A DNA stretch of 64,000 bases from an uncultured Chitinophagaceae bacterium (GCA_936908745.1 CAKZFX010000020.1:93399-157398), one strand, 5' to 3'. Shown: positions 22,595 through 31,331, counted from the first letter of the stretch. The notes: a model not told the origin generated them from the letters alone. Made by a program: numbers and translations.

Positions 22595-23191
22595 TTATTC
22601 TGCTTCCGCCACTACTTCTTTCACTTCCGGGATCATTCTTTTCATCATGCCTTCAATACCGGCTTTCAGCGTGATCATAGATGATGGACATCCGCTGCAG
22701 CTTCCCTGCATCGCCAGGTTGACCGTACCACCTTCATAGCTTTTAAACTGGATAGCGCCACCGTCCATTTCCACGGCCGGGCGAACATAGTTGTCCAATA
22801 ATTCTTTGATACGTTTTACCACATCGTCATCGTCTGCGGTCACTTCGTTGCTGCTCGCTTGTTTTACAGCAGCCAGTTCTTCTTCGTTTACCACCGCTTT
22901 ACCTTCTTCCAGGTATTCTTTCAAAAACTGGCGGATAGAAGGGATTACATCGTTCCAGTCGGTTTCTGATGTTTTTGTCAGCGTCACAAAATTGCTGGCG
23001 ATAAAAACAGCCTTGATAAAAGGGAAACCAAACAGGTCGGTAGCTAAAGGGGAGGGTTTTGCACTTTCCGCATCAGGAAAATCAATGCTTTTGCCGGGAT
23101 AGAGGAGTTTGTTGGCCACAAACTTCATTGTTTCCGGGTTAGGGGTCATTTCTGTGTAAATACTGATAACGGGATTTCCTGTTTTGATCAT
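22595..23191 (-). CDS. NifU-like (Nfu) iron-sulfur scaffold protein
   Basis: 198 residues: N-terminal Nfu_N domain (about 8-95; TEMTPNPETMKFVANKLLYPG, FPFIKAVFI) and C-terminal NifU domain (about 120-195; RIKELLDNYVRPAVEMDGGAIQF) with the cluster-binding CSGCPS pair. Nfu proteins carry or deliver [4Fe-4S] clusters to apoproteins in the cytoplasm. The two-domain order is normal for Bacteroidota and mitochondria. Stand-alone. Confidence 0.93.
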   Translation of the reverse strand: MIKTGNPVISIYTEMTPNPETMKFVANKLLYPGKSIDFPDAESAKPSPLATDLFGFPFIKAVFIASNFVTLTKTSETDWNDVIPSIRQFLKEYLEEGKAVVNEEELAAVKQASSNEVTADDDDVVKRIKELLDNYVRPAVEMDGGAIQFKSYEGGTVNLAMQGSCSGCPSSMITLKAGIEGMMKRMIPEVKEVVAEAE

Positions 23192-23671
23192 AACGCACTT
23201 AATTATACTGTAAAAATAACAAGAATTGGGGTTGATTGTTTACGGGGAAGGAAAAGAAATGCGTTGCCCGGTAAGAATGTGTTTAACAGGTAATTAACCA
23301 TGCAAAAGACGCTTTTACACTGGTTGAGAAGGCCGCTGGCGGCCTATCAAAAAAGCGGGTATTTCTCCTTTGCGACAGCATTATCTGCCGGCTGTGAGCC
23401 GGGAAAACGGCGCAGCAATCATTTGGGATTAAAGAAGGTGATTTCCGGCGGAAGGTTGGAAAGCGGCATCCACGAGACGTCCTGCGGAACGATGATTCAA
23501 CTTTTTGTAACGTTCAATATAATATATGAAGCGTTCCGCTGGAACGCTATAAGATAAGCCTGCCAACCTTGTCCCGTAGGAACATCTTGTGGAATATAAA
23601 GAAGAAAAAGGCTTCCTAATGGACAAAGATGATAGTCTTGAGATGCTTCACTGCGTTCAGCATGACGAAAA
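23192..23671. repeat. Gene-free stretch with a series of compact palindromes
   Basis: 480 bases with no convincing gene; an 85-codon frame crosses it but resembles nothing. Visible hairpins: AGGCCGC-TG-GCGGCCT (23330-23345), CCGGCT-GTG-AGCCGG (23388-23402), AGCGTTCC-GCT-GGAACGCT (23530-23548) and an imperfect TGTCCC-GTA-GGAACA (23570-23584). The last two share a C-G(C/T)(A/T)-G core with palindromes at 30287-30394, suggesting a dispersed REP-like family. Confidence 0.6.
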
Positions 23672-24394
23672 CTACTCCTTAAAACGACCTGTTTTTTTCA
23701 GGTAGCGGATCAGGATATAGATCAAAAGCAATGCACCGAGGATAATGCCCAGCAGCAAATTGCGGAAATCTTTATCGCCGCCTGTCAGTTCGGGGTAGTT
23801 CAACAGCAACAACAGCGTGATACCGATCAGCCAGATAAATTGCGTGGTATGTTCTTTCAGGATCCAGCGTTTCCAGTTGAAAGCCATGCTGCCAAAGGTT
23901 TTGCCAATGCCTTTCAGGTTAGGAAACCAGCGGTTTACTTTTTTGCAATATTCATCAAAACCAGCCCCGAATTTTCCACGCAGGAAGTTTTCTTCCGCCA
24001 GCACGATAGCCTGGTAGATAAATAAGAAAACAGGAATGACGATGGCTGTATACACCAGTGAATTGGCCAGGATACCCACACCCAGCAGCATCAGGATATT
24101 GCCCACGTACAGCGGATTGCGGCAATGGTTAAAAATGCCTTCGGTCACCAATCCTTCGGCATACGGTTTTCCTTCCTTGCCACCACGAACGATATAGGCG
24201 AGCCCAATCGTCAGGCCGCGGATCAACTGGCCAAGGCAGGTGATAAACAAACCCAGCGCAATCGGCCATATATAATAATGCTCACCAAATTGTTCTTTTG
24301 AAAAAAGCGGCCATGAAGGAATGAACAACGCACCGTAAAATAAAATGAAGATCCAGTTACGATACTTAAAAAAGAAATTTCCGATTGCTACCAT
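23672..24394 (-). CDS. Isoprenylcysteine/phospholipid methyltransferase-like membrane protein
   Basis: 240 residues with five or six membrane helices. The key motif FNHCRNPLYVGNILMLLGVG and a following ENFLRGKFGAGFDEYCKKVNRWFP are characteristic of the ICMT/PEMT superfamily, in which S-adenosylmethionine and a lipid-like substrate bind within the membrane. The substrate cannot be deduced. An extra C-terminal part of about 80 residues holds two more helices (LIGITLLLLLNYPEL, LLLGIILGALLLIYILI). Stand-alone; a probable neighbour of the hypothetical gene at 24433 by direction only. Confidence 0.8.
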   Translation of the reverse strand: MVAIGNFFFKYRNWIFILFYGALFIPSWPLFSKEQFGEHYYIWPIALGLFITCLGQLIRGLTIGLAYIVRGGKEGKPYAEGLVTEGIFNHCRNPLYVGNILMLLGVGILANSLVYTAIVIPVFLFIYQAIVLAEENFLRGKFGAGFDEYCKKVNRWFPNLKGIGKTFGSMAFNWKRWILKEHTTQFIWLIGITLLLLLNYPELTGGDKDFRNLLLGIILGALLLIYILIRYLKKTGRFKE

Positions 24395-24432
24395 TGGGGT
24401 GTTGGTTTAAATAGCTGTTGTCTGTGTTTTTA

Positions 24433-24945
24433 TCAGGCTTTTGCTAAAGCCCGTTCAAGTACTTCAAGATTTTCTTTATACCCGTCGGCATATTCCCATC
24501 CTTCCTGCAATTCTGTCCATAATTTTTGCCGGTTGATCGCCAATTGTATAAGCGGTTTATTTTGTGCTTCAATTAATCCTTCATCCACCAATTGGGCAAA
24601 CCCGGTTGCGATAACAGAAACATCTAACGTGAATATGTATTGAGTATCGTCGAAATCTTCATCTTCAACCTGACTTGCAACCAGTTCCTTGTTCAATAAA
24701 TCCGTATTGTAGTTTTCAAAATCCATTTCACCCACGCTTTCAATCACCCATTTCAGGCATTCAATTGTTGGTGTCTCCGGGTTTTCAATGCGCCAGTCCC
24801 TGTATTCTGCCAGCGCCATATCGCCTTCGTCAGAACCAAACGGCGCTAACTCATCTGTGCAATCCCAAAAAAACTCTTCAGGGATTAACTCAACAGCACG
24901 GGGATGCGCCATCTCCTGATTGATACCATAGTTTTCTTCTTCCAT
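24433..24945 (-). CDS. Acidic hypothetical protein
   Basis: 170 residues, strongly acidic, no signal or membrane segment. Phrases such as HPRAVELIPEEFFWDCTDE, PFGSDEGDMALAEYRDWR and LVDEGLIEAQNKPLIQLAI suggest a helical cytosolic protein of a family I recognise only as conserved hypothetical. It lies 28 bases downstream of cmoA and is likely cotranscribed with it. Confidence 0.7.
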   Translation of the reverse strand: MEEENYGINQEMAHPRAVELIPEEFFWDCTDELAPFGSDEGDMALAEYRDWRIENPETPTIECLKWVIESVGEMDFENYNTDLLNKELVASQVEDEDFDDTQYIFTLDVSVIATGFAQLVDEGLIEAQNKPLIQLAINRQKLWTELQEGWEYADGYKENLEVLERALAKA

Positions 24946-24973
24946 ACAAAACGTAGTTTAACGCTGAAAGAAA

Positions 24974-25702
24974 TTATTTTTTCGTTGCAATAATGCCGGC
25001 AAAATTATACCACTTGAAAAAGGTTTCGCAATGTGCAAAGCCCTGGTCACGCAGCAGGCTGATATTTTCGCTTAGTTTATAAGGCACCAATACATTTTCC
25101 AATGCTTCACGTTTCTGTGAAATTTCCATTTCACTGTACTGGTTGCGGCGCTTATAATTATAATAATACTCGATAAAGTCACGGTTGAAATTGCTTTCTT
25201 CTGCTAAAATTTTCTCTACCAGGATCAATACGCCACCGGGATTGATGCCATCGAAAATGTTTTTTACCAGGCGTTCGCGGTAAATAGGACGCACAAACTG
25301 CAAGGTCAGGCATAAGACCACCACAGAAGCGTTTTCGATCTTGATGTCTTGTGCTAAATCAGCGCAACGCAGTTCATAAGGCCGGGCAAAACCCAGTTCA
25401 GTAAACTTGGATTGGCATTTATCCAACATTTCCTGTGAGTCGTCGATACCGATAAAACGGATGTCGGGGTTTACCATCGTGTCCATACCGATCATGGTAG
25501 TGCCGGTAGAGCAACCGAGGTCATACACAAAGCTTCCGTCGGCGGCATGCCTGGCGGCCAGTTCGGCCATCATGCGTTGTATTTCGCCATAATAAGGAAC
25601 CGAACGGTTCACCATATCATCAAATACTTTGGCTACGTTGGCCCCGAATTTAAAATCGCTGGCTTTTTCGATCTCGCCTTTGAAAACCTCGTCTTTGTTC
25701 AT
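24974..25702 (-). CDS. cmoA: Carboxy-S-adenosyl-L-methionine synthase CmoA
   Basis: About 242 residues from the ATG at 25702; a reading from 25720 adds six residues (PHIFT). Class I methyltransferase fold with VYDLGCSTGTT (SAM loop), IGIDDSQEMLDKC and LCLTLQFV; the whole sequence follows CmoA, which converts SAM and prephenate into carboxy-SAM for wobble uridine modification (cmo5U34) of tRNAs. The partner cmoB is not in this window. Neighbour downstream is the acidic hypothetical protein. Confidence 0.88.
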   Translation of the reverse strand: MNKDEVFKGEIEKASDFKFGANVAKVFDDMVNRSVPYYGEIQRMMAELAARHAADGSFVYDLGCSTGTTMIGMDTMVNPDIRFIGIDDSQEMLDKCQSKFTELGFARPYELRCADLAQDIKIENASVVVLCLTLQFVRPIYRERLVKNIFDGINPGGVLILVEKILAEESNFNRDFIEYYYNYKRRNQYSEMEISQKREALENVLVPYKLSENISLLRDQGFAHCETFFKWYNFAGIIATKK

Positions 25703-25787
25703 GGTAAAAATATGTGGCACAAAGTAAACCTATTTTAAGGGAAGATTGAAAAGTTGGTGGTCCAATAAGTTGACGGCTTCCGGGCAT

Positions 25788-25795
25788 TACCTTTG
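25788..25795 (+). promoter_or_regulatory. -7 element abutting the ArsC-like gene
   Basis: TACCTTTG ends only 4 bases before the ATG at 25800, so the transcript is probably leaderless. Confidence 0.5.
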
Positions 25796-25799
25796 CGCC

Positions 25800-26153
25800 A
25801 TGAAGAAAATGTACCATTTAGGCAATTGTACCACTTGCCAGGCCATTATTAAGGAAACCGGGGTTGACAAGAAGGGGTTTGAAATGCAGGATATCAAATT
25901 TGAAAAAATAACAGCCACACAACTGGACGCTATGAAAAAAATGGCGGGCAGCTATGAAGCCTTGTTCAGCCGCCGTGCCATGAAATACAAAGAATGGGGT
26001 TTGAAAGACAAAAACCTTACGGAAAAAGATTACCGCCAGTATATTTTAGATGAATACACGTTTTTAAAACGCCCGGTTACCATTATCGGCGATAAAATCT
26101 TTATCGGCAGCGAAAAGAAAAGCGTGGCGGCGTTGAAGGAGGCAGTTAAATAG
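25800..26153 (+). CDS. ArsC/Spx-like thioredoxin-fold reductase family protein
   Basis: 117 residues from the ATG at 25800; an upstream reading from 25746 runs through the promoter. Thioredoxin-like fold of the ArsC/Spx family: MYHLGNCTTCQAII with a CxxC at residues 9-12 instead of the single Cys of many ArsC, then DIKFEKITATQLDAMKKM, SRRAMKYKEW and PVTIIGDKIFIGSEKKSV. Bacteroidota proteins of this kind are annotated as arsenate reductase family; the arsenate role is not shown. Its stop overlaps the convergent exporter pseudogene by 8 bases. Confidence 0.8.
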   Translation: MKKMYHLGNCTTCQAIIKETGVDKKGFEMQDIKFEKITATQLDAMKKMAGSYEALFSRRAMKYKEWGLKDKNLTEKDYRQYILDEYTFLKRPVTIIGDKIFIGSEKKSVAALKEAVK

Positions 26154-27386
26154 AAAGTGCCGCTTCCTGCTTTTTCTTTTTTTCTTTTTGCAATACCTGC
26201 CAGATAATAATAAGGCTAAGCAACATAAATACGGCTGCCAGTAAAAAGTGCACACCCGGAAAATGAAAAGGGGCTTTGGCGCTGGTAAAATAGCTGAACA
26301 GGTTATTCATCATCAGCGGGCCAAAAATAGTGGTCAGGCTCATCAGGGCTGTTAAAGCGCCTTGTAATTCGCCTTGTTCAGTCGGTGAATATGTCCCGCC
26401 AGTGAAGATTGCAGCGACGGATTACAAATACCGCCCAAACAATAAGGAACGAGTATGGCAAACATCATCCATGTTTCCGATGCAAAAGCAAACAGGGTGA
26501 GGCCAATAGTATATAAAGCCAGGCCGAGATAAATACTTTTCTCATCACCGATTTTTGGATTGACCACTCTTGTCAAACCAGCCTGCACACCACCTACAAG
26601 AATACCTACAACAGCCAATGAAATACCTACCATTTTTGAACCCCAGCCAAAACGGTATTCAACAAAGAAACTCCAGTTGCCCTGCACAGCCTGTGCGGCT
26701 AAATAGATGAGAAAAAAACCAATGGCCATCCCGCTGACAGCGGAGTTTTTCCGTAAGAATTGCAAAGAGCCAAATGGATTCGCTTTCTTCCATTGAAAAG
26801 GCCGACGGTTTTCTTTTTTTAATGATTCAGGCAAAACAAAGTAGCCATACAATGCATTCAGTAAACAAAGCGCTGCAGCTGCATAAAAAGGGGCTCTTGT
26901 ACCCCAATCGCTTAATAAGCCGCCTAAAACAGGACCGAGCACAAAGCCTAAACCAAAGGCGGCGCCGATCAATCCAAAATTCTTTGCACGGTTTTCATTG
27001 GTGCTTACATCAGCGATATAGGCACTGGCGGTGGTAAAGCTTGCGCCGGTGATGCCCGCTATCACACGACCGACAAACAGCCAGCCATAGGTTGGCGCCA
27101 ATGCTAAAACGATATAATCAATACCAAATCCTAATAAGGAAGATAGTAGTACGGGACGACGGCCATAACGATCACTGAGGTTTCCAATGATGGGTGCAAA
27201 AACAAATTGCGTGACCGCATAAACCGCTAGTAAAATACCGCCATAAGAAGCAGCCTGGTTAACCGGTATCTGTTTTAATTCGGAGATCAGGTCGGGCATT
27301 ACGGGAATGATCAGTCCCCAGCCCATTACATCAATCAGGAGTGTGATAAATATAAATCCGATTGCGGCTTGGCGGTTTTTTGGCAT
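26146..27386 (-). pseudogene. TetA-type MFS transporter, frameshifted near the C-terminus
   Basis: Two adjoining frames together give a complete 12-helix drug:H+ antiporter of the TetA/TCR type: 26352-27386 (start MPKNRQAAIGFIFITLLIDV, motif A GNLSDRYGRRPVLL) covers helices 1-10, and 26146 to about 26390 in another frame continues with PTEQGELQGALTALMSLTT and the last helices. The join is around 26381-26393: after SLAGHI the zero frame turns to HRLNKANYKAL and stops, whereas family members read HIPPTEQGEL. One missing base (a C in ATTCC) explains it. Either a true inactivation or a sequence error. TetA relatives export tetracyclines or other amphipathic compounds. Confidence 0.85.
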
Positions 27387-27515
27387 ATTTAAATATATGA
27401 ATAGAAGCGAAGTTCATTCCTTTTTAATGAAAACTATTTGGCTTTTTGCGAAACAGGCATGATTTTCACGATGAATTATTAACAAAGTTGGAAGCATTTG
27501 ACAAAAAACCACTTC

Positions 27516-27523
27516 TATCTTTG
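27516..27523 (+). promoter_or_regulatory. -7 promoter element of the OmpA gene
   Basis: TATCTTTG, exact consensus; leader of about 65 bases to the ATG at 27594. A TTTG at 27497 lies 15 bases upstream, shorter than usual. Confidence 0.55.
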
Positions 27524-27593
27524 CACCTTGTTAAGGCAAGCGGGGGATAAAACATGCTATCCCACCGTAATTTTTTTATTTAAAACTCGTTGT

Positions 27594-28493
27594 ATGAAAT
27601 TGAACCAACTCTTGCTCACCGCCACCACTTCCCTGTTTTTATTTTCCTGTGTAAGCAGTAAAAAATTTAAGTCTGCACAGCTTCAGTACACAGAATTGCA
27701 AGGCAAATATACTTTGCTGCAAAACGACCTGAACACTTGTAATGATGACAAAGCCAACCTCAACAGGCAGAAATCTGCATTGGAAAGTGATGTGGCTTCT
27801 CTCAATTCAAAAATAAAAGACCTGAACAGCCAGGTTGATTTCCTGAAAGCCAACAACACATCTGCGTTGAAACAACTGGAAGATTTGTCCGTGATCTCTT
27901 CTTCGCAAGCGGAAAGCATCAAAAAGTCGATGGAAAACATTGGTGCAAAAGATGCCTATATCCAGACTTTGCAACAACAAATGGCGCATAAAGATTCATT
28001 GAACATGGCGCTGGTGATGAACCTCAAAGGCGCTATTGGTAATATGGCCGATGAAGACATCAATATCAAAGTCGACAAAGGTGTCGTATATATTGATATC
28101 TCAGACAAACTGCTGTTCAAAAGCGGTAAATACGAAGTAACGCCACAGGCAAAAACAGTATTGGGTAAAGTAGCGATGGTATTGAAAAACCAGCCTGATA
28201 TTGAATTCATGGTGGAAGGACATACGGATAATGTTCCTTACACAGGTGGTGGTGTATTGCAGGACAACTGGGACCTGAGTGTGAAAAGAGCCACTTCTGT
28301 TGTACGTCTTTTACAAAAACAATATGGTTTGGACCCTGCTAAAATTGCAGCAGCCGGTCGTGGTGAATACAAACCCGTTGCCGACAACAGCACAAAAGAT
28401 GGTAAAGCGGCCAACCGCAGAACAAGGATCGTGATCCTGCCTCAATTGGATCAGTTCTTCAAATTGCTGGAAACAGATAAATCAGGTGCATAA
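27594..28493 (+). CDS. OmpA family lipoprotein
   Basis: 299 residues from the ATG at 27594 (an upstream TTG reading lies before the promoter). Lipobox LFLFSC with Cys19 to be lipidated; residues about 40-125 form a coiled coil (LQGKYTLLQNDLNTCNDDKA, SDVASLNSKIKDLNSQVDFL); residues about 165-290 are the OmpA/MotB peptidoglycan-binding domain (LLFKSGKYEVTPQAK, EGHTDNVPY, NWDLSVKRATSVVRLL, AAGRGEYKPVADN, NRRTRIVI). It should tether the outer membrane to peptidoglycan. Monocistronic, between promoter and terminator. Confidence 0.92.
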   Translation: MKLNQLLLTATTSLFLFSCVSSKKFKSAQLQYTELQGKYTLLQNDLNTCNDDKANLNRQKSALESDVASLNSKIKDLNSQVDFLKANNTSALKQLEDLSVISSSQAESIKKSMENIGAKDAYIQTLQQQMAHKDSLNMALVMNLKGAIGNMADEDINIKVDKGVVYIDISDKLLFKSGKYEVTPQAKTVLGKVAMVLKNQPDIEFMVEGHTDNVPYTGGGVLQDNWDLSVKRATSVVRLLQKQYGLDPAKIAAAGRGEYKPVADNSTKDGKAANRRTRIVILPQLDQFFKLLETDKSGA

Positions 28494-28512
28494 CCCATTC
28501 AGCATATACAAA

Positions 28513-28545
28513 AAGAAAGCCTTTGAAATTTTCAAAGGCTTTCTT
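28513..28545. terminator. Bidirectional terminator
   Basis: Long perfect arms AAGAAAGCCTTTGAAA and TTTCAAAGGCTTTCTT; serves the OmpA gene (+) and the antiporter gene (-). Confidence 0.9.
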
Positions 28546-28558
28546 GCTTTATAAAGGT

Positions 28559-30160
28559 TCAGCTTTGTAGTCTTGCTTCTTCAAGGTCCAGCTCCCACTC
28601 TCTTTCACGTATCAGTTCTTCGCTGTATTCGCCGGTATGACGGTAGTAATTTAATTCCCTGCGCCGGATATGAATGATCTCCAATAACATTTGCCGGTAC
28701 TGTGGTAAAAATGAGGCTTCTTCATCTTCCTGTTCATCGTCATCGGTTGCCAGTTTTCGTTTGCTGATCTCGATCATGCGGTCAAAACGGTCCCGCAGGC
28801 GTTTATAAGGGTCATGTCTTTCTATTTCATCGGCATAATTGCTGTCTAAATAACTTAAAACAGATTCGGCGAGCCGTACCCGTAAGGAAAGAATAGACTG
28901 TCGTTCTGCTTTTGAATCACCGGCTTCAATCTTCAACCAGCGGATCAATGGTTTTAAACTCAATCCCTGCAATACCAGCGTTACGAGGATTACAACAAAT
29001 GTGATAAAGAGAATAAGATTACGGTGCGGGAAAGCGTTGCCGCTTAATGTAAGCGGTATTGCCAATGCGGAAGCCAGCGATACAACGCCACGCATACCAC
29101 TCCAGCCGACTAAAAAAATGGTTTGCCAGCTTGGTGGCGGGTCTTCTCTTTTGATGCTTTTAAATAAATAACGCGGCAGGTAGGCACTGGGGAATACCCA
29201 GATAAGCCGCAATGCGATCGTAACAAGGCTGATGATCACAGCATATAAAATGGCCTGCTCTATTGAGTAATTGCCCAACCCGTCAATGATGTCCGGCAGT
29301 TGCAGCCCTATCAAGATAAACACAAAACCATTGAGCAGGAAGATCAGTGTTTCCCAGATACCCGACACCTGCAACCTTGTATCATAGGCAAACATTTCGG
29401 CCGAGCGATAGGTGAGAAATAAGCCACCACTTACAACCGCCAGCACACCCGAATAATGAAAATGTTCTGCCGTTATATACATGATATACGGCGTGATCAA
29501 TGTGATAGCCGCATCTATACTTGCCGTGGTCGGGAAAAACCGGTGCACATAATAAATAATAAATGCAATGGCTACGCCGATCACGATGCCCATACCGGCT
29601 ACCATAAAAAATGATTTGCTGGCGGTCCAGAAATCAAACTGGCCGGTAACGATAGCCGCCAATGCAAAACGGAATACGATCAAACTTGATGCGTCATTCA
29701 CAAGGCTTTCACCTTCGAGTATCGTTACGATTCTTTTGGGTATGCGCACACTTTGCAAAACAGAAGTGGCGGCCACTGCATCCGGCGGGGATATAATGCC
29801 TCCTAATAAAAAACCAAAAGCTAAAGGAAAGTCAGGAATGATCATCGTGGCAACAATGGCAACGGCAGCAGAAGTAAAGATCACCAAACCAAAAGCCAGC
29901 AGGCTGATGGGGCGTTTATTTTTCCAGAAGTCATACCAGGAAGTATTCCATGCGGCCGCATATAAAATCGGCGGCAGGAAGATCAGGAAAACAAGGTCAG
30001 GCTCCAGCCGTATGATCGGCATGCCGGGAATGATACTGATGATCAGTCCGCTGATCACTAAGAGAATGGGATACGAAATTTTGAGTTTATTACTGATCAT
30101 CGTCAGCAGGGCAATTCCCAGCAACAAAGAAATGATCAGCAGCAGTTGTTCCTGTAACAT
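28559..30160 (-). CDS. Na+/H+ antiporter (CPA1/NhaP type)
   Basis: 533 residues: twelve or so membrane helices in the first 400 residues, then a cytoplasmic helical tail of about 130. CPA1 motifs: FLPPILYAAAWNTSW, GGIISPPDAVAATSVLQSVRIPKR with the ion-binding Asp, and EGESLVNDASSLIVFR with the Asn-Asp pair; VGWSGMRGVVSLASALAIP further on. It exchanges protons for sodium at the inner membrane. The charged tail (KRLRDRFDRMIEISKRKL, DDEQEDEE) is probably regulatory. Stand-alone. Confidence 0.92.
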   Translation of the reverse strand: MLQEQLLLIISLLLGIALLTMISNKLKISYPILLVISGLIISIIPGMPIIRLEPDLVFLIFLPPILYAAAWNTSWYDFWKNKRPISLLAFGLVIFTSAAVAIVATMIIPDFPLAFGFLLGGIISPPDAVAATSVLQSVRIPKRIVTILEGESLVNDASSLIVFRFALAAIVTGQFDFWTASKSFFMVAGMGIVIGVAIAFIIYYVHRFFPTTASIDAAITLITPYIMYITAEHFHYSGVLAVVSGGLFLTYRSAEMFAYDTRLQVSGIWETLIFLLNGFVFILIGLQLPDIIDGLGNYSIEQAILYAVIISLVTIALRLIWVFPSAYLPRYLFKSIKREDPPPSWQTIFLVGWSGMRGVVSLASALAIPLTLSGNAFPHRNLILFITFVVILVTLVLQGLSLKPLIRWLKIEAGDSKAERQSILSLRVRLAESVLSYLDSNYADEIERHDPYKRLRDRFDRMIEISKRKLATDDDEQEDEEASFLPQYRQMLLEIIHIRRRELNYYRHTGEYSEELIREREWELDLEEARLQS

Positions 30161-30196
30161 ATATCTAAAATAAAGAGAATTTGAATAAAGCTGGTA

Positions 30197-30257
30197 ATAA
30201 CCACAAAGAACACAAAAGGTTTAATTCACAAGGAACACAGAGGGCCGTGGTGAATTG
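30197..30257. repeat. CACAGAG-type repeat
   Basis: AACCACAAAGAACACAAAAGG at the left, GGAACACAGAGG in the middle and a right part with GTGGT words. Upstream of the antiporter gene on the minus strand. Confidence 0.55.
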
Positions 30258-30286
30258 CACAGTGGTTTTTTTGGCTTGCATGAAAC

Positions 30287-30394
30287 ATTGCCACGCAGGG
30301 GCAATTTGCAGGTAATAGCTGCAATAATGTTTCGCAGAAACATATTATAGATAACAAAGGCTCAAAGGAGAAGAACGATGTCCCGCAGGGACAT
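30287..30394. repeat. Three compact palindromes with a common core
   Basis: ATTGCC-ACGCAGG-GGCAAT (30287-30305), ATGTTTC-GCA-GAAACAT (30327-30343) and ATGTCCC-GCA-GGGACAT (30378-30394). The stems differ but the CGCAG centre is constant, and the two best have exact seven-base arms and a three-base loop. They lie between the asparaginase stop and the antiporter start. Non-coding. Confidence 0.65.
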
Positions 30395-30402
30395 TTCGTG
30401 GT

Positions 30403-30891
30403 TTACTTCACTTCTTCAAACATACCCGTCTGTTTGTTCTTGCGAACATTATCAGCATTGAAATAGCGGCCATTCATTGCCACATACACACCCGCAGGCA
30501 GGGTTTGTGCAAAAGCCAAAGCGCTGCCTAAATTAAATAAGCCGTCAGAGCTACCAAACTTAATAGGGATCATGGCGCCGGTAAGGATAATTGTTTTGTT
30601 CTTTACTTTTTCAGCCAGCATCATAGCGGTAACGCTCATGGTGTCGGTACCATGGGTGATCACGATTTTATCTTCTTCGCATTGATTGCATTGATGGGCG
30701 ATCAGTTCCCGGTCTTCAGCTGTCATTTCCAGGCTGTCCACCATCATCAGCGTGCGCACTTCCACCGGCACTTTGCTGCGACCCATTTCCAGCAGGTCCT
30801 GCATATGTGTATCATTAAAATAAAGCTGGCCGGTGATCTCGTTATACTCTTTATCAAATGTGCCGCCGGTAATAAAAATGCGAACTGCCAT
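30403..30891 (-). CDS. Single-domain asparaginase-like protein
   Basis: 162 residues. Matches only the N-terminal domain of L-asparaginases: ITGGTFD (first active-site Thr in residues 8-11), VITHGTDTM (second catalytic Thr/Asp), TIILTGAMIPIKFGSSDG. Classical enzymes are about 330 residues with a second domain that completes the active site; here the frame ends normally at MFEEVK, and single-domain proteins of this size recur in bacteria, so it is probably an intact short member. Whether it hydrolyses asparagine is uncertain. Confidence 0.8.
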   Translation of the reverse strand: MAVRIFITGGTFDKEYNEITGQLYFNDTHMQDLLEMGRSKVPVEVRTLMMVDSLEMTAEDRELIAHQCNQCEEDKIVITHGTDTMSVTAMMLAEKVKNKTIILTGAMIPIKFGSSDGLFNLGSALAFAQTLPAGVYVAMNGRYFNADNVRKNKQTGMFEEVK

Positions 30892-31301
30892 GTTTTAACA
30901 GGTTGAGCCGTGAAGATAATACAATGACCAGCGATGGGCCAGGAGTTTCACTAAACGATATTCAATCAAGAGGGGAATGAAGTGGACAAAAATCAAAAAA
31001 TGAGAAAATAGATTTTGTGATATGAAGGAAAAAGCTAACTTAGCTTGCCTTTAAAGAAAAAAGGCCCTTCCGTAGAAACGGATTGACCTCTAACGATTGC
31101 TTGCCATATGAAAATCTTGAATAGTAGTGTTTCGTATCACTGCTAAGGCCTCTGACGAATTGCTTTTCCCACTTCTAACGATTGCTGCTGTATGAAGCCC
31201 TGCATCTTTGTAAGTCAAAAGTAGGGCTTGAAAACAGCCTATTCAAGCCAACTTCCGAAGGTTTTAATGATGGCTAAACCGTTATCATTTTATTAAAACC
31301 C
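30892..31301. other. Gene-free region with direct repeats and alternative hairpins
   Basis: No gene seen. Contents: a 7-base inverted repeat AAGCTAA-C-TTAGCTT (31032-31046); three related words, CCTCTAACGATTGC (31087), CCTCTGACGAATTGC (31149) and ACTTCTAACGATTGC (31171); a hairpin AAGCCCT/AGGGCTT (31195-31201 with 31223-31229); and a second hairpin GGCTTGAA/TTCAAGCC (31225-31232 with 31242-31249) that shares bases 31225-31229, so only one of the two can form. It lies between divergent genes and upstream of the promoter at 31302, so if transcribed it would be as a separate small RNA. Confidence 0.5.
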
Positions 31302-31331
31302 TTGCCAGTAGTGAGTTTCAGGATAAATTTG
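31302..31331 (+). promoter_or_regulatory. Promoter of the TPR-like protein gene
   Basis: TTG (31302-31304), 19-base spacer, TAAATTTG (31324-31331). The -7 element ends 2 bases before the first ATG (31334) and 5 before the second (31337), so the mRNA is probably leaderless. Confidence 0.65.

Noticed and set aside
23300..23557. 85-codon frame in the palindrome-rich gap
   Set aside because: Composition follows the palindromes; no similarity to any family, no promoter, and several hairpins fall inside it.
26352..27386. Intact 344-residue MFS protein
   Set aside because: The last residues (HRLNKANYKAL) do not fit the family, while the missing helices are encoded immediately downstream in another frame.
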